From positions 107,272,696 through 107,336,695 of the forward strand of contig NC_135720.1 in NCBI RefSeq assembly GCF_964656455.1: a stretch of 64,000 bases of DNA, written 5' to 3'. Each line of letters opens with the position of its first letter. The stretch's first letter is position 1. The notes under the pieces are model-generated. The model saw only the letters and a program-made list of their open reading frames with translations, made no database searches and was not told the origin of the DNA. Source of the DNA: Halichoerus grypus (Eukaryota; Chordata; Mammalia; Carnivora; Phocidae). The position numbers and the translations under genes were made by a program. This document shows, in pieces, positions 10,545 to 20,375 of this stretch.

Positions 10545-10735
10545 GTGAAAGTGGGGCCAGCACTGTGCCAAGTGCCCTCAACTCATGATTTCATCCAGTC
10601 CTTGTAATGATCCTGTGAGCACTGTTCCAGACACTGCTATCCTGCACGCGGAGAGACCCGAGTGAGAGGTTAAGTCGCTGGCCCAGGATTTCCCAGCTGA
10701 TAAATTGCAGAGCCAGGACTAGAACCCGGGACTGC
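10545..10735 (-). mobile_element. MIR SINE, antisense
   Basis: CTCAACTCATGATTTCATCCAGTCCTTGTAATGATCC, then GAGAGGTTAAGTCGCTGGCC and GAGCCAGGACTAGAACCCGG, is the reverse complement of MIR over most of its length. Confidence 0.8.
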
Positions 10736-10739
10736 GGGG

Positions 10740-11340
10740 CTGGAGGAATCCGTGAGGAATCCAGGCCTCATTCAGAGCTCCTGTGACATTTCTGCTTCAT
10801 CGGGTTTAGATTTGCTGGGACAAGTTCCCATCCCAATGGAGGCACTTTGATGGGGGAATTGCCGGCACTTAGCAGGAGGATGGTGGGTTGATGTTCTGGT
10901 TTGTCGGGGGGGGGGGGGGGGGGGGGAAGGAAGTTCCTTTGGTTTCCTTCAGATTACAGCTGAGGACTTGCCAAGCAAAAACAAACAAACAAAACAGCCC
11001 TCTCTTTTCTAGAGACATGGGCTGCGCGGGTCTGGAAAGGAAGGTACTTGTGTGTTGGAAATCCTGAGCCAAAGCTGCTCCTGGCCATGTAGGTTCCGGT
11101 CAGAGGGGATTCTCTAGGGACAAGATGCTGCTCCTTCTCCATCCTGTCAGAGCCCCGTAAACTGGTCTCTACTAGGCACCATGGAGGCAAATTGGTGACA
11201 CGGGTTCCTTGGAAGGATGCCTGATTTAGCCCATGAAATGACACTCAGCTGTGGCTGGAGACAGACATTTGATTCTGGCTTCTGCCTTCCAGAGTCTAGT
11301 CTCATAAGGAGATGGACGCTCACACTGGGGGAACATCACA
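10740..11340. other. Non-coding stretch with poly-G tract
   Basis: Contains the poly-G run annotated separately and a short AAACAAACAAACAAAA run at 10,978-10,993. No exon or repeat family is recognised. Confidence 0.4.
10906..10926 (+). repeat. Poly-G tract (21 G)
   Basis: An uninterrupted run of 21 guanines, preceded by TTTGTC and followed by AAGGAAG. Such a run can form a G-quadruplex and is error-prone in sequencing, so its length should be treated as approximate. Confidence 0.9.
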
Positions 11341-11360
11341 TTAAAAAAGCCCCAGCCTTG

Positions 11361-11538
11361 GGGCGCCTGAATGGCTCAGTCGGTTTAGCGGTTAAGCATC
11401 CCACTCTTCATTCTGGCTCAGGTCATGATCTCAGGGTCCAGCCCTGTGTCGGGCTCTGCACTTGGCACGAAGTCTGCTTGAGGTCCTCTCCCTCTGCCCC
11501 TCCCCCTGCTCTCTTTCTCAAAAAAAAAAAAAAAAAAA
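11361..11538 (+). mobile_element. Can-SINE
   Basis: GGGGCGCCTGAATGGCTCAG head with a small internal insertion (TTAGCGGTTAAGC), a TC-rich middle and an A19 tail. The target duplication is imperfect: AAAAAAGCCCCAGCCTT before, AAAAAGCCTCATCCTT after. The insertion interrupts DNA leading into a MIR. Confidence 0.94.
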
Positions 11539-11544
11539 GCCTCA

Positions 11545-11655
11545 TCCTTCTGGCCTTGATGTGGACTCACTGTGTGGCCTTGGATAAGTCACTTACCCTC
11601 TCTGATCTTGATTTCTCAACCATAAGATGAGAACCTTAGGACTGATCACTGGGTT
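11545..11655 (+). mobile_element. MIR SINE fragment
   Basis: CACTGTGTGGCCTTGGATAAGTCACTTACC, then CTCTCTGATCTTGATTTCTC, matches the MIR core and following region. The tRNA-related start is missing. Confidence 0.75.
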
Positions 11656-11659
11656 AAAC

Positions 11660-12190
11660 ATTCCCTGCCCCCCTTAAATGGCACCTGTATTGTAATGAAA
11701 TACAACACAGGACTCCGCCACAAAAGGTAGAGTGGCTCTGCTTCTGAGGGGGTGTGGAGCCCATGTTCTCTGGCTTCTTCCTCTTCTTTTCAGATAATCT
11801 CGAAGGGCAGCTCTAAGTGTCTCTGATTGGAAGGCCGGAAGCACTTTAAGAAAGCTGGGGAACGGCCTCATGGGGAAGTCTAGGTGGACTGGAAGGCTGG
11901 AAGAGTTCTGCCGCGTGGAAGTGTGGGGAGGGCACGGCAGGGAGAAGGAAAGGTGCTGCCACAGGGACGGCCAAGGTGCACGCGGGCACAGAGCCAGTCC
12001 CGTAGGAGAGTCCCATAGGAGAGGAGCTGGGAAGAACCTAAGAAACGGCTTCCCAGTTGGGGTTCGTGGAAGCGCACAGGCACATCCAGGGGTAAAGATG
12101 ACTTCTGCAGCCTCTGGGAACACACAGGTCCAGGCTCCTTCCCCCAGAAGAGGGGGGCACAGCCTGCAGTGGGGGAGAGGAGGAACCAGC
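11660..12190. other. Non-coding stretch, nothing recognised
   Basis: Unique-looking DNA. A pair of frames (172 and 109 codons) on opposite strands have no domain and share the same bases. Confidence 0.4.
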
Positions 12191-12257
12191 ACGAAGTGAG
12201 TAGTAATAACCAGAGTGTCTGCTCTGGAGCCTTGGTTTGGGGGTGAAAGGAACTAAT

Positions 12258-12399
12258 GGGTCATGATCCCAGGGTCCTGGGATTGAGCCCGCATCGGGCT
12301 CCCTGCTTCTCCCTCTCCCATTCCCCCTGCTTGTGTTCTCTCTCTCGCTGTCTCTCTCTGTCAAATAAATAAATAAAAAATCTTTAAAGAAAAGAGAAA
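12258..12399 (+). mobile_element. Can-SINE, 5' truncated
   Basis: Starts inside the element at GGGTCATGATCCCAGGGTCC, lacking the usual head and the A box, and runs to a CTCTCTCTGTCAAATAAATA tail plus AAAAATCTTTAAAG. The body is close to the young arctoid subtype although truncated. Confidence 0.92.
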
Positions 12400-12630
12400 G
12401 GAGCAATGTATCTAAAGTCCCAAAACAGCGGCACAGGAGGAAGGCTCTATGAGCCTTTGTTACATTCGTTCAGTGTGGAGTGGGCCCTGAGGCTGCCGGA
12501 GTTGGGTGTCCTTCCTGGCCTCTGGCCTGGCCTTGGTAGTCCTGGCTTAGGCTGTCGATAGCCTCTCTGCTCAACAATTAGGGTGATTATGAGATGGGGG
12601 GCTGCTGCAGATGTCTTTCCTCGCTTGCTC
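12400..12630. other. Non-coding stretch, nothing recognised
   Basis: Mixed-composition unique DNA between a truncated SINE and a CA-rich tract. Confidence 0.4.
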
Positions 12631-12633
12631 ATA

Positions 12634-12672
12634 CACACACACACAGACACACACGTGCATGCACACGCATTT
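12634..12672 (+). repeat. (CA)n-rich microsatellite
   Basis: CACACACACACAGACACACACGTGCATGCACACGCA, an interrupted dinucleotide tract. Confidence 0.85.
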
Positions 12673-12845
12673 CCCTCCCTCCATGCTTCCTTTGGAGCGG
12701 TGCACTTCTGGCCAACCCACCCTCCAGAGCCCCCTATTTCCCTCCCCACCCCCTGCTCCAAGCCCACACCTTGCTCTCAGCCTCCTCCTTCCCTCTCCCC
12801 CAGTCCCTGGCCCTCCCACTCACCCTAAATGTGTAACTCTGGAGC

Positions 12846-12864
12846 GAGTGTGTGTGTGTGTGTG
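12846..12864 (+). repeat. (GT)n microsatellite
   Basis: About nine GT units followed by GGCGGGGGG. Confidence 0.85.
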
Positions 12865-12879
12865 GCGGGGGGATTTGCT

Positions 12880-13090
12880 GTGGTGGAAAAGCAGCAAACC
12901 CAACCAACCCCAGCTAATGAAAACGGCGATAAATCTCTGTCTATCAGGTTTGTTGTGAGCACAAACATTGCCAAACAAGGGCCCAGATGGCCTGCAGGCC
13001 CTCCTCCCTACGGTCTGCAGCACTTTAAATGGAGATGGTGGCTTTATACCTCTATTTACTGCTTGGAAACAGGGAATGATGGAGACCAAG
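12880..13090. promoter_or_regulatory. Candidate conserved non-coding element
   Basis: AT-richer block of site-like words: AGCTAATGAAAACGGCGATAAAT, ACAAACATTGCCAAACAAGG (NFI-like TTGCCAA half-site), CACTTTAAATGGAGATGG and CTCTATTTACTGCTTGGAAAC. No repeat similarity is evident. Regulatory role inferred from composition only. Confidence 0.35.
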
Positions 13091-13324
13091 GGATGCTTGA
13101 ACAGGAAACGGGACGGGCCAGGTGGACCGCAGGACTCCCCTGGCCAGTCCCCGACGGCTTCTTCCATCCCTCCTGGAGACAGCTCGGAGTGAGCCCTCTC
13201 TGACACAGGAGGGGAAAGAAGGGGCCATTTCTCCGGGAGGACGATATTCAGGCCTCCACAGCCAGGCTTTAACCTGCTCCAATTCCTAGACACAGATCCC
13301 TGGGCAGCCAGACCCAGCTCCTCA

Positions 13325-13520
13325 CCTTCTTGTCAAAGTTCTTCACACTTTCGCACCCTGTTTAGAACTTTCCCTCCTCCTTTCCAATGGCCCCGGCCCC
13401 GTTAAAGCCTGCTCTGTCCTTCAAACCCAAGCCGAGCCCCACCTCCTCCAAGAAGTCCCCCACCTGCTAGTCCTCCTGGACCTCTCTGGGCTTCTACAAC
13501 ACTGGCCCCTGGGAGCCCAG
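13325..13520 (+). mobile_element. L2 LINE 3' fragment
   Basis: TCTGTCCTTCAAACCCAAGC, then CCCACCTCCTCCAAGAAGTC, then GACCTCTCTGGGCTTCTACA follows the L2 3' region in sense orientation. Confidence 0.65.
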
Positions 13521-13559
13521 CGTGGTCATTACGGGACTGCTTTGGAGGTGGAAAGGTCT

Positions 13560-13720
13560 GGGCCTACAGCCAGGCTTTACCACTAAGCAGAGGGACCTGG
13601 AGTAGGTTAACCTGTCAGCCTCAGTTTCTTACTCTGTAAAACAGGTATATTATGGGATAGGGTGCAGAATAAAGGAAGGGAGTGTAGAATGAATGTGTTT
13701 AGCAAAGTGAGGGGCACAAT
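13560..13720 (+). mobile_element. MIR SINE
   Basis: CAGCCAGGCTTTACCACTAAGC, AACCTGTCAGCCTCAGTTTC and TTACTCTGTAAAACAGGTAT are in MIR order. The 3' end is degraded. Confidence 0.75.
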
Positions 13721-13797
13721 CTAAGAACTCCGTGCGTGTCAGCATTTACTATTGGTGCCATCCCATCCTGACTGGGCAGCAGGCTTCTCTGTGCCAT

Positions 13798-13828
13798 GCA
13801 TGCGTGTGTGTGTGTGGGTGTGTGTGTC
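13798..13828 (+). repeat. (TG)n microsatellite
   Basis: CATGCGTGTGTGTGTGTGGGTGTGTGTGTC, about 30 bp with one interruption. It abuts the LTR-like repeat that follows. Confidence 0.85.
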
Positions 13829-14215
13829 CTAGTTCGGGTTCCCTGAAAACAGATTCTGAGACAAGAACTTGAGTGCGGGTAGTTTATTTGGAAGGTGGTC
13901 CTTGGAAGCTGGAGGGAAGGGATGGGGAAGTGAGACAGGAAGGGAAGGGAAGGGAGAAAAGCCAGTGAAGGTGGTGAATGAGCCACTTATAGGGGGGCCG
14001 TGGGGGCTCGCTGAAGGACTGGGAGAGCACATTGTAGAAGTGTCCCGCAGTGTGCTATTTACCCATCCACTCAGGGCCTCCTTAGTTAGGGCTGTCCCTG
14101 GGGCCGTAAATCCCTGGCACATCCCAGCTGCCCTGTGGGCTGAGTAAAGCTCACTGGGGCCCAGCGCTGGAGAAACTGTGTAGGTGGGAAGCAGAAAGGC
14201 TTGTCGGGGTGGACA
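13829..14215. mobile_element. Old interspersed repeat, family uncertain
   Basis: CTAGTTCGGGTTCCCTGAAA, TTGAGTGCGGGTAGTTTATT and CTGCCCTGTGGGCTGAGTAA recall a common old mammalian repeat, possibly an LTR, whose phrases I half recognise but cannot assign. A masking library would settle family and orientation. Confidence 0.4.
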
Positions 14216-14289
14216 ACTTCAGGCCCACTGCCCCCGGGCCCTGACAGCTACATGTGACCTAAGAGGTGGGCCTGGGGACATGGGTGGGG

Positions 14290-14370
14290 CCTCAATCGTG
14301 CCCTTTGCTGACTTCTTCACTCTTCCATCCAGCACAGGGTTTTGCACCCAGTAGGCTCCCCATCATTACC
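14290..14370 (+). mobile_element. L2 LINE tail fragment
   Basis: CACAGGGTTTTGCACCCAGTAGGCTCCCCATCATT resembles the L2 terminal segment (usually ...GCACATAGTAGGCGCTCAATAAA), diverged. Confidence 0.45.
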
Positions 14371-14429
14371 AGAGACTACAAGGAGGTTGGGTTAGGAGTT
14401 GGGAAAACGTAGACTTTCCCCGCTGCTCA

Positions 14430-14545
14430 GATTTGCGCTCGTGCGACGCCGAGACAGATGTACAAGCACTCTGGGCCTCATCTGCTCCTTCTGTAAAATC
14501 AGGACATTGCCACCTTCTCTGCTCACCCCGTAGCCCTGTTGGGAT
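14430..14545 (+). mobile_element. MIR SINE fragment
   Basis: CTGGGCCTCATCTGCTCCTTCTGTAAAATCAGGACATTG is the MIR region after the core. The 5' part is eroded. Confidence 0.5.
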
Positions 14546-15400
14546 CCGTCGGGATGGTCTTTGAGGGGTGGGTGCTGAGAACAGGTAAGGTGTGGCTTGT
14601 GATGATGTCGGGCAGGAGGGGAGTTCCTCTACCCAGGCTTTATCTAAAGCGGGAGGTGCCCAGTGGTACACTATTCACACACACTCTGGGGTCAAAACAC
14701 ACAGGTGAGTCCCCTGGCCCCATGGGGATGTCTCCTGCCTCCTCCTATCACGTGACAACTTCCAAGGTAAAGGCTCAAGAAAGGAGAGGCCAGAGGGCTT
14801 CAAACTGCTGACTCCTCAATGGAAAGAATCCCGAAAAGATCCAAGGGAATCCACACGGGTGCTGTGTGGTTTCTTTCTAGGTCACCATTGGGGGTTGCCA
14901 ATAGCTGCCGAATGGAGAAACCATTAGTACAGAGATTCTGAATGTGGGGCCCTTGGAATCCCTAGGATGCCCATGGACACATTGTAGGAGCCCCTAAATC
15001 TCCTGAAAATACATGAAAATCGAGTGTGTGAGTATATGCACGCACGTGAACCACTCGACGTTGGTTCCAGCCAATTTTCAAATGAGTCTGTGACACAAGG
15101 AGAGAAGATGTGCTCTACCCCAAACGTCCCATCTCAAGAGAGGGGATGTGACTGTTGGGTGACACATCAGGAACCGGATGAACCCCGAGGTCCCCAGCCC
15201 TGTGTGGCCCAGAAAAGCAGGCCCGGCTTCTCAGGAGGCTGCGTGAGAACCCACAGCCTAGCACAGTCACCCCTCGCTCCTGGGGAGACATCTTAGAGGC
15301 ATGATGTAGTCGCTCCTGAGGGTGGGTGCCGAGGCCTGTTTCCATGGAAAGCAGAACAAGAGAAAAACAGACCAAAACTGGAAAGGAAAGGAAGGTGCCT
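14546..15400. other. Non-coding stretch, nothing firmly recognised
   Basis: Unique-looking DNA. GATTCTGAATGTGGGGCCCTT with AAATACATGAAAATCGAGTGTGTG around 14,935-15,035 looks like a decayed interspersed repeat of unknown family. No exon evidence. Confidence 0.4.
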
Positions 15401-15409
15401 GTTACCAAG

Positions 15410-15575
15410 AAGCTTGGGCACACTGGCGGGCCTCGGTTTCCAGACAGGGAAATGATAATAATGCTTTACATCTCTAAGTTGTGGTGAAGATGAAAAGTGA
15501 CTAAGTGAGTGGAAAGTGGCTTAGGAAAATGAAAGGTGTGCACAAATGCTAGTGACGATCATTACAGCAGAGGTC
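15410..15575 (+). mobile_element. MIR SINE, diverged
   Basis: CGGTTTCCAGACAGGGAAAT, GATAATAATGCTTTACATCTC and GTGGTGAAGATGAAAAGTGA follow the MIR 3' half. Confidence 0.6.
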
Positions 15576-15684
15576 TGGTGAATACTTGTTTTGCTGCTGG
15601 GAGGAAATGGTATGGCGCCCGGATGCCAGTTACCCAGGTCTGGACAACTACGAAATTCACCTGCAGTCTCTTGCCCGCAAAGAG

Positions 15685-15850
15685 TCCTGGCTTTGGAGTC
15701 AGGCCTAAATCTGCAACTCAGTTGCACCACGTGTGAATGTGTGTGACCTTGGACGAATCAGGTAACCTTTCTGGGCCTCAGACTGTCCATCTGCAAAATG
15801 GGGACACACATGGACTTGCTTGTTCACCATGAAGTCTCTGGCTTCTCCCC
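15685..15850 (+). mobile_element. MIR SINE
   Basis: CTTTGGAGTCAGGCCTAAAT, GTGTGACCTTGGACGAATCAGG, TAACCTTTCTGGGCCTCAGA and CCATCTGCAAAATGGGGACA give nearly the whole MIR in order. Confidence 0.85.
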
Positions 15851-15874
15851 TCAAACGGACGTTCTGTAGCATAA

Positions 15875-15960
15875 GAACAAGCCTGTCTTATTTACAGTGA
15901 TATTCCCCAAGCTTCGCAGGCAAGGAGCAACAGATATTTGTTAAATGAATGAGTGGGAGT
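15875..15960 (+). mobile_element. L2 LINE tail fragment
   Basis: GCCTGTCTTATTTACAGTGA, then GGAGCAACAGATATTTGTTAAATGAATGAGTG, matches the L2 3' terminus. The next Can-SINE begins within 15 bp. Confidence 0.55.
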
Positions 15961-15973
15961 GCAAAAGCACGTT

Positions 15974-16178
15974 TCTTTTTTTTTTTTTTTGAAAGATTTT
16001 ATTTATTTATTTGAGAGAGAGAATGAGAGAGAGAGAGCACAAGAGGGGGGAGCGGGAGAGGGAGAAGCAGACTCCCCGCTGAGCAGGGAGCCCGACGCGG
16101 GACTCGATCCCGGGACTCCAGGATCATGACCTGAGTCGAAGGCAGTCGCTTAACCAACTGAGCCACCCAGGCGCCCCC
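15974..16178 (-). mobile_element. Can-SINE, antisense, young
   Basis: T17 run, then GAAAGATTTTATTTATTTAT, GAGAGAGAATGAGAGAGAGA, and terminal GAGCCACCCAGGCGCCCC. Perfect 15-bp target duplication CAAAAGCACGTTTCT (15,962-15,976 and 16,178-16,192), implying a recent insertion. Confidence 0.97.
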
Positions 16179-16259
16179 AAAAGCACGTTTCTAAAGATGG
16201 GAAGGAACTCAGACGACGTGAGAATACTCATCAGTCGGGAGCAGCCCCATGAGGGACCC

Positions 16260-16400
16260 GGAGCTGTGCCAAGAACTATATTAGGGGTCAAGAGAGTTGG
16301 CCTCTGGTCCTGGCTCCGCCACTTAACTGCTGCGCCACCTCAGCCAAGTCGCTGGCCCTCTCTGGGCCTCTTTGCTCTTCCTCCAAAGCGTGGGAGCCCT
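16260..16400 (+). mobile_element. MIR SINE
   Basis: GTTGGCCTCTGGTCCTGGCTCCGCCACTTAACTGC, then AAGTCGCTGGCCCTCTCTGGG, is a MIR core and adjoining region. It lies just upstream of the CpG island. Confidence 0.75.
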
Positions 16401-16539
16401 GAGATTCCCAGGCTTCCCCCTCAGAGGCTGGCCTCCAAGGAGCTCCGACCAGCTGGGGAGTGTGGGATTTCGGGATAATTCAGCCACTTAATTAATGAAG
16501 AGGAAGGACAAGTGGGAGAGGATGGGGGGAAGCAATCTG

Positions 16540-18200
16540 GAAGAAAAGTCGGCACGCGGCGGCGGCGCTCGGCAGCTGCGGGTGGGGGCAGGTTCGGGGA
16601 AAGCCACGCAGGGCCAAAGCGCCAAGCGGCGGTGCGCGCCCCGGGAGCGTGTCTCCTTGGCGGCTTGTGCGCCCGGGCCTCGGGCCTGCCCCTCCCTTCC
16701 TCGCGCGCCTCGCCAGTTCCCGCCGCCACTGACTTTCTGACTTCTTAACTTGTCAGCAAATCCCAGAGTTAAAAATGCACACGCACCCCGGCCAGCCGCC
16801 AGCAGGGCCGTCTGGCCACGGCTCCAGATGTGGGGCCACCGCGCGGGCCGCCCGCCCCGCCGCGCAGACTAAACAATCGGCCTTGGCCGTGAGCGCAGCG
16901 CAATTCCAGATGCCGCGTCCCTCGCGCCGCGCGCTAATTGGGCCGCGGGCGCGAGGCTCTGTCAGCGCGGGCAAGGCCCAGCCGGGGGCGGCCTTGGCCG
17001 GGGGCCCGTCCGCTGAACTACCTAGGGCGGGGGCGGGGTGCGGAGACGGAGGGGAATGGGGAGGGGGAAAGAGGGCCAGAGAGCCAGAGCGATCGCGCGA
17101 GGGAGACTCAGAGACAGAGGCACACGGAGAGAGGGCAGACAGAAAGGGACAGAGACGTTCTCAGAAAGAGACAGAGCTACAGAGACAAAGGGGGAAGCAG
17201 AAACACCGAGCCGCTTTCCATTTCAGGAGGAGGCAGAGACAGAAGAGAGGGCGCGAGAGACGGACGCCGAGAGATGAAAAGACAGGGAAACAGAGGCAGG
17301 GGGCGCCGACCCGAGAGTAGTAGAGTCGTGAACAAGAAGTAAACATGCGGCCGGCCGGCCGGGAGAACCGGGCCCATGAGACCCATATGTTTACCGCCAG
17401 GTCGCTGCTGCCTTACAGGTGTCCACCCGTCTTGTTTTACAGATCCTTCTTCTCCCATTCGCACTTCCTATAATTCTCCCTAGAGTCCTCCTAGGCTGGG
17501 CCCGCCCGCACGGGGACCTAGTCCTGGCCGCGAGGAACCTAGGTGGCTGCGCGGAGGAAGAGCCCTCGCCCCCAAAGGAACCTGAGCCACCGAGTTCACC
17601 TTTCACCCCCAAACCTGGACGCTGCGGGCGGGTGCGGGGTGGGGCTCTGCGGGGGCTTGCAGCGGAGGGATGCCCCCCAAAAGACTCCCGCAGGGCCCCC
17701 CCCCTTCACCAGGCAGCCACTCCGGCGGCACTCTCCTTTCCCTGGCGCCCTGAGACAGGGGGATGGCAGGTTAGCCGAGGCCCAGGGCAGGGAAGCCCAC
17801 CGGGGACCACCCGGGGGAGCCCCCCCAACCCCCCAGCCTCGTGTTCCGCCCCCGCCGGGAGGCCCGGGCGCCCCCGGGGTGAGCGCGGAGGGCAACGCGG
17901 CGGCCCGGCGGCTCTTGGCGGCCCCTCTCTGACAATCTTTCCTTTGTTTGTTTTCTTAAATCTGGGAGGCCCGAATTCCTGCCGGATTCCGTAGGTTTCA
18001 CTCAGGAAGGAGGCGCCCCCACCCCCACCCCGTCTCACGTCGGGCCGGGCGGCAAGGGGAATGGCAGGTTCTTCCCGGAGGCCGGCGGCGCGCAGCCCCG
18101 AGGCCCCGAGCTGGGCGAGCGGGCGCCGGGCGCCGGGCGCCGCGGAGAGTCCCGGGCTCCCTGCCCGCGCGCGCCACCGCGCTGCCCCGCCGGAGGGCCG
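16540..18200. promoter_or_regulatory. CpG island, candidate promoter
   Basis: CpG-dense blocks at about 16,545-17,010 (GGCGCGAGGC, CGCGCCGCGCGCTAATTGG) and 17,590-18,200 (GGGCGCCGGGCGCCGCGGAG), separated by a purine-rich tract. This is the strongest CpG concentration in the window and is free of interspersed repeats. It could start a gene or long non-coding RNA in either direction. TTACAG at 17,413-17,418 and TTTTACAG at 17,435-17,442 resemble splice acceptors, but no exon can be confirmed. A 191-codon frame at 17,419 begins with GTG and is not accepted as a gene. Confidence 0.7.
17040..17320 (+). repeat. Purine-rich GAGACAGAG tract inside the CpG island
   Basis: About 280 bp of loosely repeated GAGACAGAG, GAGAGAC and GGCAGAGAC words, strongly asymmetric in purines on the plus strand. 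Such tracts near CpG-island promoters often lie in 5' transcribed regions (general knowledge). No exact tandem unit is conserved. Confidence 0.6.
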
Positions 18201-18334
18201 CGGGCAGCCTCCGCTGGAAGATTAAAAAAAGAAGAAGAAGAAAAAAAATCAAACCAGGAAAATTTTAAAAGATACAAAGAGCAGTCCTCCTCCCGCCCAG
18301 CCTCATTCCACACCCCTCTGCCGCTCACACTCCT

Positions 18335-18770
18335 CTCTTAAAAAATTTTTTTTTTTAATTTTGGTCTCCAAACTTGAGCCTCATTAATTTCCAAAAAAAA
18401 TTTCCCCCAATAAAAGGCAAACATGGAAAGAAAAACAAACTATTAGAAAATAGAGGAGGGAGGAAATGTTATTTAAAAGGTTAGCAGACCGCATCATTTT
18501 CCAATGATATTATATACTCCCAGCAGTATCCAAAATATATATGGGCCCTGGGCCAAGAATGTAAAAAAAAAAAAAAGAAAAAAAGAAAAGAAAAAAAAAC
18601 TTGAAAAAACCCTCACTTAGACACAACATCTGGACCTGGGAGCGAACAAACCCCCCATTTATCACACTTAATCCTCCAATGAAGCAATCGACAGTTGACT
18701 TCTGTTTTGCTAATTTAGCTGCTTTCAAACGCCGGCTCAGTCCAGACCGGGAATTAAGTGTCACTTGTGG
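18335..18770. promoter_or_regulatory. AT-rich candidate CNE beside the CpG island
   Basis: Sharp change from CpG-rich to AT-rich DNA with homeobox-like words: CTCATTAATTTCC, CCAATAAAAGGCAAACATGG, TTTCCAATGATATTATATAC, CCCATTTATCACACTTAATCC, TTTTGCTAATTTAGCTGC and GGGAATTAAGTGTCACTTG (NKX2-like CACTTG/AAGTG). Poly-T and poly-A runs at 18,346-18,356 and 18,562-18,599 interrupt it. No repeat family fits, and proximity to the island suggests a promoter-proximal enhancer. Confidence 0.45.
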
Positions 18771-19920
18771 AGGGCCTGCCCTGCCCCCGCCCTGTCTTCC
18801 CTCACCTCCCGCGCCCGGGCCCTCGGATGGGGGGGGGGGGGGAAGACCATTAAAGAAGAAAGAAACTTTTTATGAATTCTCTTTACTCCCGCCCACTCGG
18901 ATCAGTGAAAACCTCCACTCTGACCTTACTCTGCCCCCTGGCTCAGCACCCTGACACCCACTTCCTTGGTGGCACTCCCCCAGCCGCCCCTGCCTCACCC
19001 CTCAGACTCGCCCAGCGACAGCCTGAGCCTGAGCGAACGCCAGCAGTCACCCTGCTCACCGGCAGCTCCTTGAGTTGACTAGGTGCCGTCACCCTTGTGC
19101 CTGGCACTGCCTGGTGGCCCGGCAGCCTGACCCTCAGGCGGGGAGAGCAAAGCCAAGGGGTCGGTGCCCTGTGGTGGGGAGGCTCCATTCCCCCCCTCCC
19201 CCCGCCCCGGAAGTGCATGGGAGGCAGGAGGCCCCGAGGTGGAGGCCCTGGGCCAGCAGTGTCTGAAGACAATGGGATCTTGTGAGGGCGCTCGCGGGAG
19301 AGAGAATAAATCAGGGAGAGTGTATCATTTGAGGATTAGTCAATAAATCCCCGGGACCCTAGCCCAGTGGGGTTGCTGCCAGAGGCATGACTTGTGGAGA
19401 GCACAGACTTCCTTCCTCAGAAACCATCCCGCTCCTCGCCAGAGGCCTCCCTGGGTCTCTCTCCTCACCTCTCTCTGTCCATCTCTTAGTTGCCGTGGCT
19501 CCTCTTCTAGATGTTGGAGCCCAAGGCGCAGCCATTTGTTGCTCCCTCCCCTGTCCCTGGCAATAGCTGTACAAGGTTAGCAGGAATATTTGTAGGCTGG
19601 GGGCACTGTCCTCAAGCACCTGCAAACAGAAGAGGCTGGAGAAGGTACCCCAACTCCAGCCTGCCCACTCCTCTTCATTTGGATCCAGCCCCCCCGCCCC
19701 CCCCCACCCCCAGCTCTGAGTCTTGGCAGAGTCCCCAGGAATAGCTGTCCCTGGCGCCCTGAATCCCAGGCCTCCGCAGGCTCTCATGGAGGCCTGGCTG
19801 GGCCTCTGACTTCTTGGGGAGAGACCCTCAGTTCTGACCCCAATCCAGATGCCGGCCCAGACTTCCCGAGCCCACCCTGAAGACCCACAGAAGGCTATAT
19901 CTGAGGCATAGTCCATATCG
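18771..19920. other. GC-rich non-coding stretch with G14 run
   Basis: Includes a 14-G run at 18,829-18,842 and GAGAATAAATCAGGG/TTGAGGATTAGTCAATAAATC at about 19,303-19,350, a small AT-rich island. The longest frame (194 codons, antisense) has no domain. Confidence 0.4.
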
Positions 19921-19934
19921 ACTGTACTCAGTCT

Positions 19935-20015
19935 AATAGACAATTAGGAACACCTACTTTATGCCAGGCCGTGTGCTGGAGTCAGGAGATGGAGATGCAT
20001 CAGACTCCTTGCCCC
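19935..20015 (-). mobile_element. L2 or MIR antisense fragment
   Basis: GGAACACCTACTTTATGCCAGGCCGTGTGCTGGAGTCAGG is the reverse complement of an L2-type tail. It is too short to separate L2 from MIR. Confidence 0.5.
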
Positions 20016-20087
20016 TGGGGGCCTAAGCCTCTACTGGGACTTACCTTCTGTTCATATGGGGATGTCACATCTTCCAGCTACACTCAT

Positions 20088-20330
20088 TCAGAAAGCAGTC
20101 GTTGAGTAACTGCCATGTGTCAGGCACTGTGCTAAGCACTGGGGGTTCAGAGATGATCGAAGACCATTTCTGCCCTTTAAACTTGCCAGGGAGATAGACA
20201 TGCCAACAGTCAATTCTAAGACAAGGCGGAAAATAAGGGCCCAAGTGATATTTATTACAGCTTCAGGGTGTGCCCAGAGAAGGGACTGACTCGGCTTGCC
20301 TGGGATAGAAGGAGGGGTGTGATGGGCCCA
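20088..20330 (-). mobile_element. L2 LINE, antisense
   Basis: GTAACTGCCATGTGTCAGGC, GTGCTAAGCACTGGGGGTTC and CAGGGAGATAGACATGCCAA follow the antisense L2 order. It continues more weakly to about 20,330. Confidence 0.7.
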
Positions 20331-20375
20331 GGGGGGTGCTGGAGGGGCTCATGACTCTAGCACTTGAAGTTCATC

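Noticed and set aside
17419..17994. 191-codon frame in the CpG island with a hydrophobic start that looks like a signal peptide
   Set aside because: Its first codon is GTG, not ATG, and the remainder is proline- and glycine-rich as expected for any frame in CpG-rich DNA.
18525..18548. SRF CArG box around CCAAAATATATATGG
   Set aside because: The A/T run is nine bases, not six, so it does not fit CC(A/T)6GG.
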